Of a stretch of DNA of 64,000 nucleotides, positions 24,677 through 36,897 are shown piece by piece. The notes below the pieces were generated by a model, which did no database searches, was not told the origin of the DNA, and was given only the letters and a program-made list of their open reading frames with translations. The stretch comes from Motacilla alba alba (Eukaryota; Chordata; Aves; Passeriformes; Motacillidae). Position numbers and translations under genes: made by a program. Every line of letters begins with the position of its first letter. Position 1 is the first letter of the stretch. The stretch spans positions 13,269,850-13,333,849 of the forward strand of contig NC_052031.1 in assembly GCF_015832195.1 (NCBI RefSeq), written 5' to 3'.

Positions 24677-24719
24677 CCATCAGGGGCTGTCACATCATTC
24701 CAGTTTGCACCAACTAGAG
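24677..24719 (+). CDS. candidate exon 2 of unknown plus-strand transcript
   Basis: 43 bases between an acceptor (ggtacactgcag) and a consensus donor (GAG|gtaagt), 292 bases after candidate exon 1. Joined in phase with exon 1 it codes a Cys followed by 14 residues rich in His and Ser and ends exactly on a codon boundary, which again fits the phase of the segment at 28702. The acceptor has a short pyrimidine tract, so this is weak. Confidence 0.15.
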
Positions 24720-25565
24720 GTAAGTACTTCCTTGTCAAAGAGATGCTGGATTTGCCTCCATGCTGCTGATGCAGCAGTATCTGCATTTGGAGATGGTCTA
24801 GAAATTATTGTGACTGGGGTCTAATTATGCCCAAACTGCCAGGTTCTGACACATTTCAATTTGAGTAACGGATCAGCTTCCCTCACACTATCCATCTTTC
24901 CCTGTTCTAGGGAGGAAAATGTAATGCTGGGTCCAGTACCTTTCTGTCTGTTTTCACTGCTAGTCTGATATCCTTCAAGCATTTAAAAGTTTTAGTAGTT
25001 TCATCTGATTCTCTGAGGATTTGAAATGGAATAAGGTCTAGGCAGTTTAAAGTAAATAAAAAACTCACCCAAGGTTTGTCCTAAGTAGTTTTCACATTGA
25101 AAAGACAGCCATATGCTGAAATAGGTTCTGACGTAGTGCTAGAAAGTAACACTTTTTTCCCCGTGTACTAAAGATTTACACATTTCTCCTTCCCAAGGAG
25201 CTCTGTACAGAATGGAATGCCTTTGCCTGCTGTTGGAGTAACTGGCAGTACATGCACACATGGCCTACATTAATAATTTGAGTAGAGACTTTCACAGAAG
25301 GCCTGGAATTCTGCAGAAGGTAGAATATGTAGTATAAAAATCCATTCTCTTCCATTTAAATGAAATAACATTTGTGTCGTGGTGCTGGAAACACAAAGCC
25401 AAAGCTTGCAGTGAGCAGACACTGATGTGATGCTTTCTACTACCCATATGTCTCTCTTAAATTTTTGCTTAGTGTTACTTTACGCTGCCTTCTGAAATGT
25501 CTTTTTCATTTCAAAAAGGAAAGTGATATATCCTTCCTTTCTTCCAGATAGTCTCATAACCCCAT

Positions 25566-25593
25566 GGGGTGGGGTGGAGATGGGGGGGGGGGG
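25566..25593 (+). repeat. G-rich run, possible G-quadruplex
   Basis: GGGGTGGGG is followed by GGAGAT and then a run of 12 G (25582-25593). Four or more G-tracts lie close enough together to fold as a quadruplex. Such runs are also error-prone in assemblies. Confidence 0.6.
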
Positions 25594-26992
25594 CATTTAC
25601 ACAGCTTTTCCACTTCACAAAGTGACGAGAGAAGTATTGCCTCTGCAAGAGGAAAATCTCTGGGGAAAAAAGTATAAACAGACACATTATGCTCATCAAC
25701 TCCCAAGAGGAGATGTGACCCCTAATTGCCTATGAGACACTACAAAGCTCTTCTCCTTTTGAAACAGCTCCAAAAGTTGCTGCAAAGTACTTCCTGAGAT
25801 CACCAGTGTGAGACCAGCCTCCAAGGCTGAGCATCAGTCACCCGGGAAAACAGCCTGGAAGTGAAAATGCTCCAAAAAGCTAGGAGCTGGGGCTGCACTA
25901 ACCTCCACAAACCAATTTTAAATTGGAATAACAACATGGATTATTACTCCTGATTTTGTCAAGTGCAAGGTAGCTTTATATTAGCCTAGTATAGCTGTTA
26001 GGATTATTAATAAGTAAAATTATATATTATTGTTCGTAATTTCTTAGGGGAAGAGTGAAATAAAGATTGTCAAAATCCTATATGCTAGGATGAAATCTCT
26101 TTGACATGATTACCACATATTTTTAAAAGCATTCCCACAGTTGTAACACCAGAAGGTGCTCTAGATCATCAGCTACATTACCAGTTACACAGACTCCGGA
26201 TACCCCTGTCAGATCCCAGTACAGGAAGGTAGGAATTTTGCTCTGCCACAGCAAAAACCAGGAACTTCACCACTTTGACAACTCTCAAGCATGGCTTTCG
26301 CACAAGATATCAGGCAAGACTCGGGGATGTCAGCACAAATGTCAGGCTTACAGGTATGCAATTAGCACCTTGATTCTCCTTTATATAACTTTAAGCCAAC
26401 ACAATGAAAAATTAGTAATAAGCTAGATATTCAGTCTGAAAAACAAAATTATGTCTCCTCTCCATTTGCTTTGATTTTTTTTCCATTAAAGAAATGAAAT
26501 TAGTTGGAAGTGTCACTGGAATATTCTGAGGGTCTACTAAGTGCCTGCTGTATTTGTTGAGTTGCTCAAATGGCAACAGAAAGTAATGTAAAATATTATG
26601 CTCCTGAGGCCATGAGCTGAGATGGCTGGTGACGGAGCTTTCTAGAAGAGCTTTTAGGTGATAAGCTACTATACATGTCATCAAGAAAGAAGCTGTTTTA
26701 GTCAGTATAGCTGAATTTATGTATGCTTGAGAAGGATAAGGAATAAAATAATTCAGAAATTCTGAAAGAAATTCCAGCTTAATACATGCCATCTCTGTTT
26801 GGGGGGAGGGAGTAATTTTTATTTTATATGCTTTAATATAATATGAAAATCCTCATTTACAGGTTTTTAATTATTTTGCTTTAAGTAATGAGAAAATTCT
26901 TCACCCACAAGGTACGTCGGCGATGCTGAAAGCAGTGGAGAGGCTTTCCTGGAGCAGCACCAGGCACAATGGATGTTGTCCTTATCTGTGCT

Positions 26993-27004
26993 GCCATCTA
27001 ATGG
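26993..27004 (-). promoter_or_regulatory. CTCF-like binding site
   Basis: GCCATCTAATGG matches 11 of 12 positions of the reverse CTCF core, followed by GCGC. It lies within a local patch that is richer in CpG than its surroundings (26910-27130), which supports a regulatory reading. Occupancy is unknown. Confidence 0.4.
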
Positions 27005-27394
27005 CGCACCAGCCTCTGCGGGCGTCGCTCCCGGGAGCGAGTTACCTAAAGGCAGCTTTGCGTTTCCCTTCCTAGAGAGCAAGGTAACAAAACCAGCGCA
27101 CGCGTTACCTCCCGTGCCTCCCAGAAACGGGGCAAAATCCAAGAGATTAAACCATCACCATATTAACTCACACTGCATAAGGTTTGAAACGAAGTTTGAG
27201 AATATCTATGTTTTCGTTTGAATTTCTTAAGACTGAGGAGAATAAGCTTTATCTCTGTAAATGTGGATGAGAACTTTGCTTAACATTTTAAAAGCATTTT
27301 CCAGACCTATTGATCCCAACATTTCCCAGGGGCAGGCTTCTGCATTTCCCAGATAGGACAGACACTAATTTCTATTTACCCTCTCAAAGAACCA

Positions 27395-27738
27395 TATAAT
27401 TATAGAACATTTTGGGTTCAAAGGGACCTTAAAGATCACCCAGCTCCAGCCCTCTGCCATGGGCAGGGACACCATCCATTAGACCAGAATGCTGAAAGCC
27501 CATCCACCCTGGCCTTGAACACTTCCAGGGATGGAGCATCCACAGCATCTCTGAGCAATCTGTACCAGTTTTAAACCATTATCACTTGTCCTGTCACTAG
27601 GACCCTGCATTTGGCCTTGTTGAAATTCATGAGGTTGCCATGGGCCCACTTCTGGAGCTTGTCCATGTCCCTCCCCATGACATCCCATCCCTCAGACGTG
27701 CCAAGTGCACCACTCAGCTTGGTGTTGTCTGCAGACCA
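27395..27738 (-). mobile_element. CR1 LINE fragment (minus strand)
   Basis: On the plus strand it opens with the antisense CR1 end (tagaacattttgggttcaaaggg, then 'catccaccctggccttgaacacttccagggatgg'). It then runs without gap into another CR1 part, 'catttggccttgttgaaattcatgaggtt', up to 'cagcttggtgttgtctgcagac' at 27738. The usual link between these two parts is missing near 27595, so either an internal deletion or two adjacent copies are present. It is inactive. Confidence 0.88.
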
Positions 27739-29129
27739 CTCTCAGCTCCAGCATAAACCAGGCAGGCTCTGAGTGGTGTTTGGGAGCATGGAAGGCAGGG
27801 ATAGAACAGCAGAAGTACAAGGCATCAGAATGAATGGGAAATTTAGGTAGTTTAAGTCAAACCCAGGAGACAACCATAACTGATCAGCATTCCTCCAAAT
27901 TGCTCTAGTTGAAAAAGCAGAGGTTAAGGAGGCTTCTGAAATAATGGCTCTGAGATGATACTGAATGTGGCATTGATGAACTATGATAATGCAATAGGAA
28001 ACTATAAGCATCTTTAAAGGTGACAGAACATAGAAAATTGATGGTGCCTAAAGGAACAGAAAATCAGATTTAGATCATCCTAGGTAGCATTTGCTCTGAG
28101 AAATGCTAAAAGGGTGAAATCTGATTATGGATTACCAGGCTGAAGGCTGGGAGCAGCTAAAGCCCCTAATCCCAGAGGAAGAATGCAGGGACTCTAGAAC
28201 CCATTTATACATTGATCAGGAGAAAAAGCAGGCTGTGAGGGTGTAGTGAGACCCAGGCTGTGGCAGGAATACCAATAACAACAAACTCTTCCTGCCTGGT
28301 AAGGCTGTGCAGCCTCCCAGAGAGATGTCCCTAGGCCCTAACCACTCCCAAAGGAGCTGGAGAACAGGAACCAGAGGCAGGGCCATCATACACAGGCACA
28401 GTCTGAGGAAGGAAACGGCTGGGGATACAGCAAAGCCCAGAGAAGTAAACTGGAAGAAGTCCAAAACCAACACTAGTGTTGGGACAGGATTTTTGGCAGA
28501 AAAGCTCCCAAAGCAATAAGAAAGTATCACCACACACATATATTTCATGCATTTAATACTGAGGCACCTGGTAATATTCTCAGAGGCCTTAGACAACGGG
28601 CCTTCAAAATGAATTTGTTAAATAACATGCATTGCATGTATGTGAGCACACTTACTAATAACTGTGCCTGATCTTAATAACTCTGCCTGCTGCTTTTGCA
28701 GAACAGGAGTCACTGCTTGGTGTTGAGCTCTGAGGAACTACCACAGCAGGTGATATTCAGATTTCCCAGTCATTTCTAGACTGTGCTTCTGTACTCACAG
28801 GGAGAGCTGTCACCAAATAAAACATATATTATATATATGCTATATATAATTATATATTCCTAGGGGTTTTTTTCTGCTGCTTCTCTACCCTTATAGGCTG
28901 CTTCAAAGTAGAAAAGCAAAATACATACATATCTGTATTCAGAACTCATAAAAACCTCACAAACACACCACATTTTACTGGTTTTCAGTAGCATGTTGGA
29001 TTTTTTTTTCCATTTTACAAGAATTGCAGAGGATGAAGAACCTCAGCTGAACTTTTACAGACTGGAAAGTGCAGGGAAGAATCCCAGAACCTGAGATCCA
29101 TGCCTGGGATGAATGGAGTCACAGTACTG
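27739..29129. other. unique DNA with one candidate exon
   Basis: No repeat family apart from an (AT)-rich tract at 28821-28858. The candidate exon at 28702-28749 lies here. Overlapping frames at 28216-28596 lack splice support. Confidence 0.45.
28702..28749 (+). CDS. candidate exon 3 of unknown plus-strand transcript
   Basis: A strong acceptor (ctgcctgctgcttttgcag) leads into 48 bases that end at CAGCAG|gtgata. Just one frame is open, exactly 16 codons, reading NRSHCLVLSSEELPQQ. It starts and ends on codon boundaries and so joins in phase with the segments at 24677 and 32249. The donor lacks G at position +5, which weakens it. No family is recognised. Confidence 0.18.
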
Positions 29130-29290
29130 CAGGAATACTCATGTTGGATGGGCTTTGGGTGGCCTCCAGTGCAACCTCCTGCTCCACGGGGTCAGGGCAC
29201 TATCCATTCAGGTCCCGTAAACATCAGCAGTGAAAAGCACATGGTGCTTCTGGGCAGGTTGCTCCAATACTTCATTATTCCCACAAATGC
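29130..29290 (-). mobile_element. old CR1 LINE 3' fragment (minus strand)
   Basis: The plus strand shows the antisense CR1 phrases in order: 'ggatgggctttgggtggcctccag', 'caacctcctgctcc', then 'ttctgggcaggttgctccaatacttc' near 29249. Divergence is high and the terminal repeat is lost. This is an old, short, dead copy. Confidence 0.5.
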
Positions 29291-32248
29291 ATCAATAATT
29301 AAGTAAATACCAATGGGGAGATGTTGACACATAATATCAGAGCAGCTGCTACGTGTGTGGCTACACTCTTAAAGGGTACCATTCCCATCTTCTTACAGTA
29401 TGTTTTTAACTCATAGGCATGTGCACTGAGGCCAGATTTCAACGTACTAATAGTGCTAACTTGTCATTGGTACTGAATTATATTCTTGCTCTAGTTGGAA
29501 GGGATGTATTTCATTTAAGCTTATCCATTCTACCTCTAAGAGGTAAAGCCAGAAAGCTTTATTACTGTGTTGAGAAGTAATAAAGGTATATAGACCAACA
29601 GAGAAATTATTGGTGTGTAATCCTCACATTTGTAGCTGTGTTTTCTCCAGAATTCCCCAGCCAGAAAAAATCAGGTTGAGCTAACGTGGCACCCAGACCT
29701 GTGCCTGCAACCTGGACATTACACAACTATGCCAACACACAGTCTTCTGCTTCATGTTGTACAAAAACCCCAGGTTTATTGAAAATTGTTCTGCATTGTT
29801 GGGGTAGATTGGAAGATTTGCAACAGGTTGTCAGTGAAAACCGGAACATGTTGTTATGCAAAGGTGCTGCTGAAACCCAGAAGGAAGTGAAAGAAGTTAA
29901 GCCCAAGTTCCTTGTGCTGGTACAACTTGGTGGATGTTGAAGCACACAGGCTGGCTTGGTGGTGTAGAAGACCAGTGTTACACTCAGTGGTGTCTGTTTC
30001 CAGACTGTGAATTCTGTTCATCTAGGACCCTTGTCTGCTAGTGGGAGAAGTCTTTCCAGGCACTGGGAAAAATACTCAAAATCTGGACTCAACTGTGTGG
30101 TGTTACATCATAACAGTCCCTGCCTCTTACTGAACAATCTCTTGAAGGTAATGAGTCTTCTTCCCCATTTCTGTGATTTTTGTCTTCCCACCATCACCCT
30201 TCTACTTTCTATTGCTAATTACCCTCTTTTTTAATTTGGAGTTTGTAATAACTAGTGTTAATCTAAAAACCCAAATAATTTATCCTGGACTTCTCAATAA
30301 AGAGAAATGGATGCATTGTGTTTGTTTTATTTTGTTGGGTTTTTTGTGGCTTTGGTTTGTTTGGTGGTTTTTTTCCCTATTGTTAAGGTGACTTCTGAGC
30401 ACTCACAGTCATGGTGAAATGCAAGAATTCATGGACATCACATATTGCAAAGTTTTTTAACCCAGAAGGCAAACAAAAAGTACTCAAAGCTCAACTGCAC
30501 TTGAAGCTCATTATTTTTAAGCCAATCTTATGCTACTTTGTAGTCTAATTCACTATATTTTAATGCCAAGCACTGCAGTAACTAGCTAGAAAGAGCACTC
30601 CTCCAGGGGTGTGGAAAAGAATACACCAGCCAGATGTCGTCCCAGGCCAGAAAATGACGCAGGCAGCACACAGCAGGGAAAACAGGCTCCAGGTCTGAGC
30701 TGCCTGGTGCAGTGCCTGCTGGGCATTGTGCCAGAAAACAACAGCCTGAAGCAGTTTTCCCAGTTCTCACTCCTGTTCGCTCCTTTTTTCAGCATGTTTC
30801 CATGTTAGCATTTTACAGATGAAGATTTTGACCCACAGTCCAGCACTCAACGTGTTGTCTTCCCTTTGTCTTCTCTCTCCCAGATGCCAGATGGTTAGTC
30901 CCTTTTTAAGCAAAGAGATTTGTTTAATACAACAGGAAGTAAAGGGAAATGACTTTCCAGAAGGACAAGGGAGGAGAAATATTTATGAAGACACAGTATT
31001 CCAGAGCCCTAGGACAGCCCAGACCAAGATGAACATTTTGCACACCACGTTGTTAGGTGAGAAGCCCAGTGATACCTCCAAGCCCCCAAAGTCAAGGGAA
31101 GATCCAGTCAAAGACACTGATATGCAGCAGTTTTGTAAAGGTTTTGGGCTCATCACAAAAGAAAGAGACAGAGAATCAGCAGGGTTTGAGCACCACAACC
31201 CAGGACTTCACTGCCTCAGTTAAGGATCAAATGTGCTACTAGAAAAAACTATGTACTTGGTATGCTACAGCTGTGAGACATCAGTAGGATCCTTTTCTTG
31301 GGACTGGTCAGAAATTTTAACTAGGAGAAGATCAGCAGATACATTACCCAAATCAGGTGCAATTTCTGTCTTCACATATGTCCAGCCCCATGGTTTGGTG
31401 ATCCTGGTTCTTTCTTGTGGCACAGATTAGTCCACCCTGTGTCCAGGCCAGCTCCATCAGAACTACCAATTGTCGCAGTTATGCCCTCTTTACCAGACAG
31501 AAGCAGAAATTTGTCTGCTGGTCTCAAGTTTTCATCAGCTTCATCAAAGCATGAGCCTCAGCCACATTTTTACCTTGGCTATCCAACATGCTAAAATCCC
31601 AGATGAATCACTGAGAATCTGGTGCCATGGCTAGCTTATGTCAATCTAAGCATGAGCTGCTGTCAAGGGGAACAGCCCTGCCTGCTCCTGCCTGCTCCCA
31701 TCACCTCTCCAGTACCAATACTGGCGCCTGTCTATGTGCACAGTCAGCTCCACCAGCGAGCTGCTTCAACCCACTCCATGGCCACATGATTATCAGTGCC
31801 AAAATGCATTGAGGAGCACCAGCTTGGGGACTGAAAGGGAAGCCTGTAGTGGACTGACATATTTTGTTCAAGCGCCCTACATGATAACTGTGTGTGCAGT
31901 TAAGTCTGGTACATCCTGACCCTATTGGTGACACTGTGCATAGTTTGGACATCCCACTCAGCACTTGCACAGGTGGTCCAAAACACTTCATGTGTCAGAC
32001 ATGAAGGACACTTGCTGTGAAGTCCATCTCTGTGTGACCGCTAAGACCACTGAATATGCAGAGACTGTACTGGACAAGTCTGACCACTCAGCAGGATGCA
32101 CTGGATGTGCCCATTGCTCCCAAGACACAGCAGGATCTCTCACCTATCTATGGGAATGGCAGCTCCTCCTAGGACAACACCACCTCCACCAGTGATTCTG
32201 CCTGCAGCGTCCCAAATTTCCTACCTGTGGTTGACTGTCCATTTTCAG

Positions 32249-32280
32249 GATTGTCCTGAAAGCAACTGCTGTGCCATCAG
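32249..32280 (+). CDS. candidate 32-base micro-exon
   Basis: A very good acceptor (ttgactgtccattttcag) and a consensus donor (CAG|gtgagt) enclose 32 bases. In the frame that continues from 28749 it reads DCPESNCCAI and leaves two bases. No downstream partner was found; the cysteine-rich segment at 45278 is out of phase with it. The splice signals are the main evidence. Confidence 0.2.
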
Positions 32281-33679
32281 GTGAGTCAGACACAGATGAG
32301 TCAACAGTAAATGCTACCTGAGACAGGGAAGAGAGATGACTTTGACTACAGAGGTTTTTAATCTGACAACAAAGCCTTCCATACATCCAGAAATTGAAGC
32401 TACTGAAATAAATATAACAAAAATGTGTAAGTAGGAGGGTCATCCATTGTTAGTACATAGCAAGCAGCCTCCATTTCAAGTTTTGAATCAAGATTTTCAG
32501 CAAAGCAATATTTGGCCTTGATTGAGGCATTTCTGAGTGCAGTGGTATGTGTACAGAGACTGTGTATCACAGCATGTAAAACCCAGACAGCCCTGAAAGA
32601 CAGGCTTGAGCAAATCTTCCTGCTGTTATTCACAGAGGAATTGCCCCTAATTCTTCTCTGCACCTCCCTGCCAGGACTTGGTGAGACTGTCATGGGGCTC
32701 ACAGAAGGGCGTTTGCCACTTACATTTAAAAAGCCATAATTGTTAGAAACTGGCAATTAGGATGAGTATACAGGGTCATCTAGTGACTCCTCAGAGAGCA
32801 TTAACATCCACAGAGAAGCTGGGAAGGAGGGGAAGAGTCACAAAACAGTTAGGAGGAAGAAGAGGGGTCATGACTTGGGAAAAGCAACTTAAACTGAAGG
32901 AAGGGGACTTCCTTGATTTAATTTACCAGAGCTCACAAAGCAGCCTAGCTTCCAGCTGATGCAATATATGTTATGCAAATGCAGTATAACAAATTAACAT
33001 TATTTGACTGGAAATGAAGTATTTTCAAGATTCATTAGACTTATAAGGAAAAAAAATTAGATTAATCTTCCTGAGCAAAGATAGAATTGTGGATTCAGAG
33101 CTGATGTTTGCCATGTCAAGTTATTTATGTATAGACGCTAGTGGAATTACTTGAAGGAGGAAGGAGAAGCAAACAACCTTCAGCCAAATGTAAAGCACAT
33201 GCACTGCACTGAGCACCATGCTTCCCTCAATGTGTTCTGCATTCCCTCAGTTTCCATTTTATCAAAGCTTGATTGAACTCAAGGCTCACAAGAAACATGG
33301 GATTGACTTGCAGCAAAAGGATATTTTCCCCTTGTTTTCCTGTGCTGTATACAAGCAGGAGCAGTGAAAACAATGAAAACCAAGCTGCACCCTTTTGCTC
33401 TGCACAACTTCCTGAAATTTCTCCTGAGCCAGATAAACCAGGCTACAGAAAAACACAGGTCAAGGTTAAAATGTCATCTGCTAGGATGCTGTGGAATTTG
33501 GGAATGGTCATATTTTCACACCATCTGCTTCTTTACGATAAATTACTTCGTGACCTGGGTCTATAATAAGATGCAATGGGAAAATTTAAGATGAATATCC
33601 TTCTAGCCTTCACTAATCTCACCAGAGAAGCAACAGAAGTCTTGTTTTAAACTAAGAAAGGACAAAGAGCACTAAAAGC

Positions 33680-34080
33680 TGCACGGGAAATGGCCCAGAA
33701 CTGCAGAGGATTTGGAGAAGCTCTCAGGGCTGCAGGCAGAGGCCCGGCTGGGGACGGCAGAACCAGCTGCTTTGTCACTGCCCTGGGGCTGCAGCCGACC
33801 TTCATCCAGAGCAGCACATGTGGCAGCGCCGCCAGACCGGCCCACCCGCTCGGATTAACCAGTTCCAATTGCGTGTTTGGAATAAAGCGCAGGAACTTTC
33901 CTGGAGGGGATTAGCGAGTGCCTGCAGTGCCTGTCCTGACCTGAACGCAGATCTGAGGGCATCCCTGGCATCGCAGCTGCAGCGAACAGCTGAGGAGGGC
34001 TCACGTCTTCATCGGGCACCAACCAAAAACGTGGCAGACAGGACGGCACTCTGCGGAGAGCGGTGCCAGCTGGAGGCTTT
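33680..34080. promoter_or_regulatory. CpG-enriched block
   Basis: CpG dinucleotides are visibly more common here than in the flanks (about 20 in 400 bases). Frames stay open on the plus strand (33690-33914 and 33818-34108) because of the GC content, but show no domain. It could be a weak CpG island, a regulatory element or an old GC-rich exon. Confidence 0.25.
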
Positions 34081-35540
34081 CATTCCCACCCCAGTTGTCC
34101 CAGCCTGAGGTCACTACGCTGCTGCCACTCACTTCTCCAGTCGCCCACTGAAGGAACAAAAACAGGGAGCTGTGTCATGGGATGGGAGGAAGGCCAACGC
34201 TCTGTCAAGGCAGCAAAAGGACAAGCCACTGACAGAGACCCAAAGGGAGCCGCGACATCCCAGAGATGATGTCTGCCCACAGTCCAAGAAGAGCCCAAAT
34301 CTGTTTTCATTTAAACCAGTTCTACAGCCTGGAGTAGAGTGGGACTCAAATGCATTTCATGTGGCCTACACAACCTGCTCTGCCCTGCAGGAGATGACAG
34401 ACAAACCATGAGTGGTTTGCAGCCTCAGAGCAACTGCAGATGCCCAAAGACCAGGGCGAAGCCTGCTTACTTCTTTCTTTCTGTGACTCTTCCCATGGCT
34501 GGCTGGATCACTTGGTGGTTTCTATGTTCCTTCCCTGCCTTGAGGCAACATCAGCTTCTCCATACAGGCTGAACAGGCTTTGCACACTTTCTCTAGAGTC
34601 TGGAGCAGCTTTACGAACCTTGGAGCTGTGCAAAGGTACAGGAAATGTCCTGCTGGTTGCTGCCACCTCCCAGGATTCAGGGTGATGGTCTGTGAAGCCA
34701 ATCAAGTGGAAGGCGGTGGTGGCAACCTTCAGAAGGAAGCCTGGGGAAGGGGGCAACCTACTCGCTACCAAACATTGCAGCATCTCTGTGGGTTTTTTCT
34801 TGTTTTCTCATGTTTTCTGCTTGTGTCCTGCTAGCACCAGTCTGTGCAATTCTACAAATTAAAAGTTGGAGTTTTTTCAGGTGAATCTTGGGGAGTTAGG
34901 AACATAGCTCCCAAGAGCATAATTTGCTCAGCCCAGAACTGTACCTGTGGACTGATGACCACTGTGCATGCACACTCATGAGCACTGCAGCCTGCTGACA
35001 CATTGCTCCTCTGTAGCTTTGGGACAGGAATACATTAGTGCACACCAAAAAAAACCCAGGATTAAAGGAAAGCTGTCCAACAGAGGGATGTTGCACTTAA
35101 AGTAATGTTTGGGGTCATCCAAGGAAGACAGACAGGATGGAGGGCAGGTAGAGCATGTACAGCATATTCCTTATTATCCTCTTGTGATGTTCAGCAATTC
35201 ACAAAGGTACCAAACCAATGCCAGATTCAGATTGTCTCACCAGGATCTAACACATTACAAACCACAAGGTAATAAAATCAAACACAATGGCCTCACCTTC
35301 TTGATAAAAATATGGGAGTGGTTTCTTTACATCTCATCCATCCTTAAGAGATACACGGTCTGAGGCAGCAGAACTGGAAACTGTTCCATAGGAAGTAATA
35401 TAATCCAAAGTCCTATGTATTTTTCAGCTGCTCAGCCCTGCCCCCTCATAAAGCAGGTATTTCAGTATGTGGCACTTGTGTTAATTGAATGCCCTCTTTA
35501 ACGCAAATGAGGAAAGCCACACTAAAGTCTCTCAAGGTTC

Positions 35541-35870
35541 CAGATAAGATCTGCAGCTGGTATAAATAAGCAAAATGTCACTAAGGCCAGAGGAATCGCT
35601 CTGTTCCTCCCTCTCCCGCCTCTGCAATCCCTGAACTTGACCCTACATTTCCAGGCTCCGGCGAGGAGCGGAGCCCGGAGCAGGCGCTGCAATGGCCGCT
35701 CCCCGCGCCTCAGGCCGTGCCGCAGCTGCAGCGCTGGCCCTGCCCCAGGGGCACGGCGTGTCCGGCGGCCGGCAGGGGAAAAGCCAGGGAGTGTCTGGCC
35801 AGGGCGGGAAGGGAGGCCTGAGTTCTTGTCATTTCCTCTGTGATTATTTCAAGATTTTTCAGTAAAAGTC
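35541..35870 (+). promoter_or_regulatory. candidate promoter: TATA box and CpG cluster
   Basis: A perfect TATAAATA lies at 35561-35568. The predicted start near 35595 is followed by a dense CpG block (35655-35785, about 16 CpG in 130 bases). The first in-frame GC-rich ATG, 35692, opens a 57-codon frame to 35865 that starts MAAPRASGRAAAAALALPQG, a composition typical of first exons in CpG islands. No clear donor follows, so the true exon end is unknown. TATA plus CpG island in an otherwise CpG-poor window makes this the best promoter candidate. It could also serve an antisense transcript. Confidence 0.4.
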
Positions 35871-36416
35871 TTTACAGGATGGGTTGGGCTGTCTTATCAG
35901 AGCCAGATTTTGGCAGGCTAGTTCCCAGGGAGGCGCTTTTCACCCCGCAGCCCTCAGGCAGAGCCTGCAGACCTTACTTACCTCTCCAAACCCAGCACAG
36001 CCCAGCCCAGCCGATGGGCAGATTCAGGCCTGCCGAGGTAGACCGCAGGGACTGCCAACCCTCCCTGCAGGAGGACAGCCTTTTGATTTCATTTAAGAAA
36101 TAACACTTAGACCTTGGCTGGTGACAGGCAGTCCCGATGGTGCTAATATAAATCTCCAAGTCACTTGCTTCACAAGGGCAATGTTACTCCTTCATAAGCA
36201 AGAACACTTGAAACTTTGCAACCGGACTTTGCTTTCCCAATCTGTCTGTTTGTGGCCTCCCATTTTAAGCAGAGCAACAGCCAGCAAAGCGAGCAGGAAA
36301 CAACAGCTCCTTCCTGCCACACAACCCCAGCCATCCTCGCAGCGAGCCTGCCTGCCCTGGGCTGGCCTTGGGTGCGGGCCAGCGCTGACCAGCATCCCCC
36401 TCTGAATTGGAAACGC

Positions 36417-36475
36417 ACAATGGTTTGGGTTGGAAGGGACTGCTAAAGGTCATCTAGTCCCACCTACTGTTGCCA
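36417..36475 (-). mobile_element. CR1 LINE 3' tip (minus strand)
   Basis: The antisense CR1 end 'aatggtttgggttggaaggg' is followed by 'ctgctaaaggtcatctagtccc'. Only the last 60 bases of the element remain. It faces away from the plus-strand copy at 36628, and their tips form a 21-bp perfect inverted repeat (36419-36439 with 36863-36883). Confidence 0.8.
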
Positions 36476-36627
36476 TTAAAGCTAAGTAAAAGACTGAGAG
36501 AGAGATTATCCCAGCTGAATCCCAGTAAACAGCAGCAAAGCAGTAGTTCTGTGGCAAATGTGATAATGAGTTTTTGTTTAATCATTTCTAAATTCTCTAC
36601 ACTTCACATATGTGTTCCTGTTGCCTT

Positions 36628-36897
36628 CAGTGATAGGACAAGGGGTGATGGTTTTAAACTAAAAGAGGGTAGATTTAAGCTAGATATAAGGAAGAAATTT
36701 TTTACAAGCAGGGTGGTGAAACACTGGCACAGGTTGCCCAGAGAAGTTGTGGATACTCCATCTCTGGAAGTGTTCAAGGTTGGATGGATCTCTAAGCAAC
36801 CTGGTCTAGTGGAAGGTGTCCCTATCCACAGCAAGGGGGTTGGAAATAGATGCCTTTTAAGATCCCTTCCAACCCAAACCATTCTTTGATTCCATGA
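36628..36897 (+). mobile_element. CR1 LINE 3' end
   Basis: It starts at 'agtgataggacaaggggtgatgg' and follows 'agatataaggaagaaatt', 'cactggcacaggttgcccaga' and 'ggtctagtggaaggtgtcc'. It ends at 'gatcccttccaacccaaacc' and a TTTGATTCCATGA tail. The coding part is truncated and interrupted. It is clearly the same CR1 group as the copy at 58.1 kb. Confidence 0.93.

Larger units (their letters stand above)
22461..27394. other. unique DNA with candidate plus-strand exons
   Basis: No repeat family is seen. It contains the two candidate exons at 24289-24384 and 24677-24719, a G-rich run at 25566-25593, and a CTCF-like site at 26993-27004 in a local CpG-richer patch (26910-27130). Confidence 0.45.
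29291..35540. other. unique DNA, mostly gene-poor
   Basis: It holds T/G-rich low-complexity DNA at 30318-30375, the candidate micro-exon at 32249-32280 and a CpG-richer part at 33680-34080. Another weak acceptor/donor pair bounds 30115-30148. No recognised gene or repeat is present. Confidence 0.45.

Noticed and set aside
36470..36889. Plus-strand open frame of 139 codons
   Set aside because: Its second half is the decayed CR1 C-terminal coding part and its first half is unique DNA. It is a retroposon remnant, not a host gene.
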